This document shows positions 46,167 to 50,218 of a stretch of DNA of 50,218 bases, one piece after another. How positions within the stretch are numbered: position 1 is the first letter of the stretch; each line of letters opens with the position of its first letter. The translations under genes were made by a program, and so were the position numbers. Origin of the DNA: Bacteroidales bacterium. GTDB taxonomy: Bacteria > Bacteroidota > Bacteroidia > Bacteroidales > P3. The stretch lies in assembly GCA_031263015.1 (NCBI GenBank), contig JAISGN010000023.1:1-50218 (forward strand), written 5' to 3'. The notes under the pieces were generated by a model. It ran no database searches and had not been told where the DNA came from. It worked only from the letters and a program-made list of their open reading frames with translations.

Positions 46167-46248
46167 GCGGATATGGCGTAATTGGTAGCCGCGCCAGACT
46201 TAGGATCTGGTGTCGTGAGACGTGTGGGTTCGAGTCCCTCTATCCGCA
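46167..46248 (+). tRNA. tRNA-Leu (anticodon UAG)
   Basis: An 82-nt class II tRNA. Acceptor stem GCGGATA (46167-46173) pairs with TATCCGC (46241-46247); the discriminator is A. The anticodon loop CTTAGGA carries TAG at 46201-46203, for CUA and related Leu codons. A long variable arm (about TGTCGTGAGACGTG) and GGTTCGAGTCC T-arm are clear. CCA is not encoded, as is common in the phylum. I see no copy of its 3' end downstream, so no sign of a tRNA-integrated element. Confidence 0.97.
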
Positions 46249-46254
46249 CTGCAA

Positions 46255-46289
46255 AAGGCTTTGGTGATAACATCAAAGCCTTAATTTTT
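46255..46289 (+). terminator. Terminator after tRNA-Leu
   Basis: AAGGCTTTGGTG (46255-46266) pairs over 12 bp with CATCAAAGCCTT (46271-46282) around ATAA, followed by AATTTTT. Confidence 0.88.
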
Positions 46290-46350
46290 ATTGCGTATCA
46301 TGGATGCATCTCAGTGTCTCGCACAGGCAATACTTCCTTTACTTATCACA

Positions 46351-46413
46351 AAACAGCCTTTGACGAAAACGAAAGGCTGTTTTAGAAAAATGAAACAGCC
46401 TTTCGTGAGCGTA
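46351..46413. repeat. 21-bp phased palindromic array, 3 clear units
   Basis: Words AAACAGCCTTT (46351), AAAGGCTGTTT (46372) and AAACAGCCTTT (46393), linkers GACGAAAACG, TAGAAAAATG and CGTGAGCGTA. The remaining gap to 46640 is AT-rich and holds decayed matches, including AGATTGTCAAAAGC near 46574, shared with the gap at 11252. I see no gene there. Confidence 0.88.
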
Positions 46414-46668
46414 AGGAGTCATAATATTTTATCATTTATTGATTTGTAAGTTTTGAAAACTAATATTATAAAAATAAAATCAGGCAATGTCATTTTAATC
46501 TGTATCTCGGTAGCAATGATATTTGCAAAGATTATTTCGTAAAATACTTTGTCTCAATATAAAAAGTAAAATAGATTGTCAAAAGCGGATTTTTTGAAGT
46601 GGCATTTTGATTATATGTATGATAAGTCGTGAAAAATATTAATTTTGCAGTTTAGAACAATAAGTGAA

Positions 46669-46827
46669 ATGACTACAAAACATACCATAATCAACGGCGA
46701 CAGCCGCCATATGAGCGAACTGAAAGACCAATCGGTTCATCTGATAATTACTTCGCCACCCTATTGGCAACAAGTGAGAAACAATTATTTGGATATTATT
46801 CAATTAATTGATGGTACAAGTGGATAA
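46669..46827 (+). pseudogene. N-terminal fragment of a DNA methyltransferase
   Basis: The 52-residue frame from 46669 reads TTKHTIINGDSRHMSELKDQ, then LIITSPPYWQ. The SPPYW motif (motif IV) and the residues before it match the start of beta-class N4-cytosine or related methyltransferases, which normally run 250 or more residues. After WQ the match stops and the frame ends at 46827. A tiny open frame (MADRLTIEESLK, 46830-46868) follows. Upstream is a -7 element TAATTTTG at 46640-46647. It looks like an internal deletion remnant of an older modification gene. Confidence 0.72.
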
Positions 46828-46874
46828 GGATGGCTGATCGTTTAACAATAGAAGAAAGTCTAAAATAAAACAAT

Positions 46875-47657
46875 ATGAATAAGTGGACAAAATTAAGCAT
46901 TGAATACGCAAATCAAAGGTCATACCTTGACGATTTGTTTCAGGTGTATCCGACTATCCCTGATGGAATTAGAGAAATCAACGAGGAAATTTGGGCTGGC
47001 GTTGAAATGGCTTTTGCCAAGAGAGACAACGACTTGCTTATTCGCGAGTTGCTGCGGCTGGATTTGTTCCCCATCAAGGACAGTTACGTTGCCTACCTGA
47101 AGCGAGATAAAACGGCTATTGAACGCAATCCTCGCACGATGAACCGCCTTTGCGGGCGGCTCTACGAAATGGGCATTGACAAAATTTACGAGCAGTGCAG
47201 CATTCCGAAGGAAACCAACCGCCAAATCGGACCGATGTTCAAGGATTGGCTGAAGAACAAATCGCTGGGCATTGAGCCGGTGGGCTTGGACGCTTTTCTT
47301 GCTGACAAGCGCGACGCCGTTTTGGACGGCAGCGACAAGGCAATGATGGATTTTGCCCGCGACGAATTGAACTACCATCACAACAAGGGGCTTGATTTCG
47401 TTGCCCGCTTCAACGGCAAGTATGTAATCGGCGAAGCGAAGTTCCTTACCGATTTTGGCGGACACCAGAATGCCCAATTTGCTGACGCCATCAGCACCCT
47501 AGAAACGCCAGGCGTGAAAGCCGAGAAAATCGCCATCCTTGACGGTGTGCTCTATATCCCCGGCAACAACAAGATGTATAAAGCAATCACCGAGACTTAT
47601 AGTAAATACAATATTATGAGTGCATTGGTATCGAGAAATTATTTGTATCAAATGTAA
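46875..47657 (+). CDS. Type II restriction endonuclease (Tsp45I-like, tentative)
   Basis: A 260-residue protein with a PD-(D/E)xK-type core: Asp174 in GLDFVARF, then Glu187 and Lys189 in VIGEAKF. The conserved segment CSIPKETNRQIGPMFKDWL recalls the Tsp45I restriction enzyme family, from memory only. A methyltransferase gene lies 924 bp downstream on the same strand, consistent with a type II R-M pair. Base composition is well above the surroundings: 47281-47340 is 60% G+C. Its last 25 codons return to AT-rich sequence. Recognition site cannot be read. Confidence 0.7.
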   Translation: MNKWTKLSIEYANQRSYLDDLFQVYPTIPDGIREINEEIWAGVEMAFAKRDNDLLIRELLRLDLFPIKDSYVAYLKRDKTAIERNPRTMNRLCGRLYEMGIDKIYEQCSIPKETNRQIGPMFKDWLKNKSLGIEPVGLDAFLADKRDAVLDGSDKAMMDFARDELNYHHNKGLDFVARFNGKYVIGEAKFLTDFGGHQNAQFADAISTLETPGVKAEKIAILDGVLYIPGNNKMYKAITETYSKYNIMSALVSRNYLYQM

Positions 47658-47670
47658 AAAAGGAAGCATT

Positions 47671-48594
47671 GTGGAAGAGAATATAAAAACGGTAATTGAA
47701 CATGCCCCTTTAAGTACTTATCAAGTTGCAGTAATTAGTGTTATTGTGTCTGTTATTACTTTTTTCATAACAAATTACATTAAGAATTATTTTGAAAAAA
47801 GATTATTAAAAAGTAAACTCGAAACAGAACACCGATTTAATCAACAAAAACAAATAAAAGAAGTTTTAGCAAAAAACAAAGTACACTTATTGACCGCATG
47901 CGAAGATTTTAATCACAGGATGTTAAATTTCGCAAGTAATTATAATAAAAGATGGCATTACATTTCAAATAATGATTTTACAGAGCCAAGAAATTATTAT
48001 TTTCATTCATTTGTATATCGTTTTTTGGCTGTGTTTGCGTGGATAAAGATAATTCAAAACGAAATGATATTTCTTGATACTACAATAGCTTCAACGAAAG
48101 ATTTAGAATTTGTTAAATTCATAAGAGTTTGTCCTGAAATACTCTGCGATTTGGATAGAATCATTGGAAATAAAGAAGATGGCAGATACGCCATAGATCA
48201 TTTTTTCAGAAATGATTTCAATCAGTATTCAGATTGTATTATAATTGGAAATAGGATAAAAACATATTCGGAGTATATTGATAATTTATCAAACACACAA
48301 AAAGAATTAAATAATTTATATCAATGGTTTAGCGGCATTTCACCTAACGAAAAAAGGAATAGATGGGATAGGTTGCATTTATTCCATTTAGTGATAACAA
48401 TTTTTTTGAATAATTACGGGTATGATTTTCAGATAACTGATAAAGACAAAATCAGACAAATAATGACGAACCCTAAAAAATCGGAATATTTGGATGATTT
48501 TTTTAATCTTCTGAAAAATTATAAATTAGGGAAAAATGCAAAAGTAAGGCAGATGATTAAAATATCTGAATCAATACAAAATGAAAACAAATAA
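47671..48594 (+). CDS. Unrecognised membrane-anchored protein between R and M genes
   Basis: Encodes 307 residues from GTG at 47671, chosen because AAAGGAAG lies just before it and the ATG at 47620 is inside the endonuclease gene. The N-terminus has one transmembrane segment (VAVISVIVSVITFFIT), then a basic coiled-coil (FEKRLLKSKLETEHRFNQQ) and a large cytoplasmic helical part rich in Phe, Tyr, Asn and Lys. No known domain is seen. It is AT-rich (48001-48060 is 30% G+C), unlike both neighbours. Its end overlaps the methyltransferase start by 14 bp. Context suggests a defence-related role, unproven. Confidence 0.7.
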   Translation: MEENIKTVIEHAPLSTYQVAVISVIVSVITFFITNYIKNYFEKRLLKSKLETEHRFNQQKQIKEVLAKNKVHLLTACEDFNHRMLNFASNYNKRWHYISNNDFTEPRNYYFHSFVYRFLAVFAWIKIIQNEMIFLDTTIASTKDLEFVKFIRVCPEILCDLDRIIGNKEDGRYAIDHFFRNDFNQYSDCIIIGNRIKTYSEYIDNLSNTQKELNNLYQWFSGISPNEKRNRWDRLHLFHLVITIFLNNYGYDFQITDKDKIRQIMTNPKKSEYLDDFFNLLKNYKLGKNAKVRQMIKISESIQNENK

Positions 48595-49651
48595 CCTCCT
48601 CCTCCATTCAGACAACCTCGTCGCCCTGCAATACCTTTTGGACAGCGGTTTCAAAGGGCAGATAGACCTTGTGTATATTGACCCGCCCTTTGCTACGGGC
48701 GGCAATTTTACCATTACCAACGGTCGGGCAACGACCATCAGCAATTCGCGCAATGGGCATATTGCCTACAGCGACACGCTCAAAGGCGGCGATTTTATTG
48801 AGTTTCTGCGGGAGCGGCTGTTGCTGATTCGCGAATTGATGTCCGAGCAAGGCTCTATTTACCTGCATATTGACTACAAAATAGGGCATTACGTGAAGGT
48901 GATGATGGACGAGGTTTTCGGCATAGAGAATTTCCGCAACGACATTACGCGGGTTAAGTGCAATCCCAAGAATTTCGACCGCGTGGGCTACGGCAATATC
49001 AAGGACATGATACTCTTTTACAGCAAGTCAGCCAACCCAATATGGAACGAGCCGCGCGAAAAATACTCGGAGCGTGATTTGGAAAAACTCTTTCCGAAGA
49101 AAGACGCCAAGGGGCGGCGTTACACCACCGTGCCCATTCACGCGCCGGGCGAAACCGAAAACGGCAAGTCCAACCAACCCTTCAAGGGAATGCTGCCGCC
49201 CGCAGGCAGGCACTGGCGCACCGACGTGGCAACTTTGGAGCAGTGGGACGCAGCGGGCTTGATAGAATGGTCTGCCAACGGCAACCCGCGCAAAATCATT
49301 TACGCCGACGAGCGCGAAGGCAAGCGCGTACAGGATATTTGGGAATTCAAAGACCCGCAATATCCCGACTATCCGACCGAAAAAAACGCCGACTTGCTGG
49401 ATTTAATCGTCAAGACGTCGTCCAACGCAGGCAGCATTGTGATGGACTGCTTTTGTGGCAGCGGCACTACGCTCAAAGCGGCGCAACAGCAGAACAGGCA
49501 ATGGATTGGCATAGACCAATCGGACTTGGCGATACAAGCAACCTGTCGCAAATTGGATGCTATTCAGTGCAATTTATTTGTCAGAAAAGACGAATATGAT
49601 TTTATCAATTTAGATATTGATCTACCAATTATTTTAGAAACGGTGTCTTGA
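48581..49651 (+). CDS. DNA methyltransferase of the R-M pair, beta class
   Basis: A 356-residue enzyme. Motif IV (IDPPF, near residues 33-37) comes before motif I (DCFCGSGTT, near 287), the beta-class order, and DPPF points to N6-adenine or N4-cytosine methylation. The segment between, with YKIGHYVKVMMDEVFG and the variable middle, includes the target-recognition region. FNRQ-like WIGIDQS closes the cofactor site. G+C is high (49201-49260 is 68%), but the last roughly 30 codons are AT-rich. It presumably protects host DNA from the nuclease at 46875. The start overlaps the preceding gene. Confidence 0.88.
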   Translation: MKTNNLLLHSDNLVALQYLLDSGFKGQIDLVYIDPPFATGGNFTITNGRATTISNSRNGHIAYSDTLKGGDFIEFLRERLLLIRELMSEQGSIYLHIDYKIGHYVKVMMDEVFGIENFRNDITRVKCNPKNFDRVGYGNIKDMILFYSKSANPIWNEPREKYSERDLEKLFPKKDAKGRRYTTVPIHAPGETENGKSNQPFKGMLPPAGRHWRTDVATLEQWDAAGLIEWSANGNPRKIIYADEREGKRVQDIWEFKDPQYPDYPTEKNADLLDLIVKTSSNAGSIVMDCFCGSGTTLKAAQQQNRQWIGIDQSDLAIQATCRKLDAIQCNLFVRKDEYDFINLDIDLPIILETVS

Positions 49652-49890
49652 TGAATGCATTTATGTTACATTTACGATTATTGTGGTCATATTTTCTGAT
49701 AAGATGTTTTGATGTGGGTGTCAGAAACAGATAAAAGTTGGGATTATGAATGAGGAACGACTCTTTTTGTGTATATTAAATGGATATAAGAAGGAAGAAA
49801 GTTAAAAAACTTTTCATTATCTAAGTTGTTGAGCATAAAAAGATAATGCGTATAAGTTGTTATGATTGTAAAAAAATAGTTTATAAAAAG
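49652..49890. other. Gene-free gap between R-M island and rRNA promoter
   Basis: About 240 bp, AT-rich. No convincing gene, repeat array or terminator hairpin is visible; the minus-strand open frame that crosses it (50073-49744) also spans the rRNA promoter and leader and has no family signature. Confidence 0.6.
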
Positions 49891-49921
49891 TTTGTGGAAT
49901 AAAAAAAAAGTATTACTTTTG
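49891..49921 (+). promoter_or_regulatory. rRNA operon promoter
   Basis: TTTG (49891-49894) and TACTTTTG (49914-49921) are exactly 19 bp apart, the full Bacteroidota consensus, about 200 bp before 16S rRNA. The spacer is a run of A. The leader contains the hairpin ATTGAC/GTCAAT (50056-50061 with 50069-50074), possibly a processing site. Confidence 0.85.
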
Positions 49922-50121
49922 CAGTCCGTTTTTGGGATATGAGGACGGAGGAGGACATTGAAAGAAATTGGAACCAAGGTAGCGGAAATGCATCTGATTA
50001 ATTGGGTGTATTTAACCGGAGTAAGGAAGAAAAGAAGTTGATAATATTGTATATTATTGACGCACGAAGTCAATTACGTTAATAATAAATTGACAGGTAA
50101 AGACGCTTCAAAGATTTTAAT

Positions 50122-50218
50122 ACAATGAAGAGTTTGATCCTGGCTCAGGATGAACGCTAGCGGCAGGCTTAACACATGCAAGTCGAGGGGCAGCACGAGG
50201 TAGCAATACTTTGGTGGC
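50122..50218 (+). rRNA. 16S ribosomal RNA, 5' end only
   Basis: Begins near 50122, aligned by the universal AGAGTTTGATCCTGGCTCAG region (50131 onward), then GATGAACGCTAGCGGCAGGC and ACACATGCAAGTCGAGGGGC. The GCTAGCGGCAGGC and GAGGGGCAGC spellings are typical of Bacteroidales. The gene runs off the right edge of the window. The exact 5' base is set by comparison with E. coli numbering and may be off by a few bases. Confidence 0.97.

Noticed and set aside
46167-46248. tRNA-Leu as an integration site of a mobile element
   Set aside because: No repeat of the tRNA 3' end and no integrase were found in the window, although an R-M island follows.
47620-47670. ATG start at 47620 for the gene between R and M
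   Set aside because: It lies inside the endonuclease gene; GTG at 47671 has an AAAGGAAG site before it.
46920-49360. Long opposite-strand open frames across the R and M genes (for example 46920-47477, 49028-49360)
   Set aside because: They are shadows caused by high G+C in the real genes; no motifs.
49744-50073. Minus-strand open frame over the rRNA promoter and leader
   Set aside because: It crosses a consensus rRNA promoter, is low in complexity and matches no family.

Overview
The window comes from a Bacteroidota chromosome, most likely order Bacteroidales. Four signs support this: promoters of the TTTG-N19-TAnnTTTG type, three cargo proteins with type IX secretion (T9SS) sorting domains, the DUF4271-hemD-rnpA-yidD gene order, and a 16S rRNA 5' end of Bacteroidales type at the right edge. 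The host DNA is AT-rich. The genus cannot be fixed from this sequence.

Layout. 1-780: a 42-bp minisatellite, then the rplM promoter and a foldable leader. 778-3446: rplM-rpsI and rpsB-tsf (L13, S9, S2, EF-Ts). 3732-7486 (minus): capsule/exopolysaccharide export and chain-length genes. 7545-11086: engB with an N-acyltransferase, a PflX-like radical SAM protein and a secreted Fib_succ_major protein. 11416-16728 (minus): a large T9SS type B protein and mutS2. 16984-22597 (minus): a gingipain-like C25 protease heading an operon with DUF4271, hemD, rnpA and yidD. 22896-26441 (minus): pyruvate:ferredoxin oxidoreductase. 26846-29467 (minus): an MBOAT/AlgX-like polysaccharide O-acetylation pair. 29632-32396 (minus): an NfnAB-like fused flavoprotein coupled to a small membrane protein. 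32677-36504: a transketolase C-terminal half, an M6 metalloprotease with T9SS signal, and ridA. 36648-40560 (minus): a short comEC, an isolated atpB and aspartate kinase. 40649-46145: uppS, bamA and two Skp/OmpH genes around an unrecognised secreted protein, then tRNA-Leu(UAG). 46669-49651: a restriction-modification island of mixed base composition. 49891-50218: an rRNA operon promoter and the start of 16S rRNA.

The most unusual signal is not a gene. At least twelve intergenic gaps carry arrays with a 21-bp period. Each unit is an 11-bp GC-bearing word (AAACAGCCTTT, AAACGCCGTTT, their complements or decayed forms) plus a 10-bp AT-rich linker (for example GGTGAAAATG or CATTTTTCCC). Words in opposite orientation form hairpins, some of which sit as transcription terminators. 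In one gap the linker is replaced by GGTATATACC palindromes spaced 22 bp apart. I do not recognise this family.

All calls are from reading the sequence; no database search was run. Family names rest on remembered motifs. Positions inside proteins are hand counts and may be off by a few residues.
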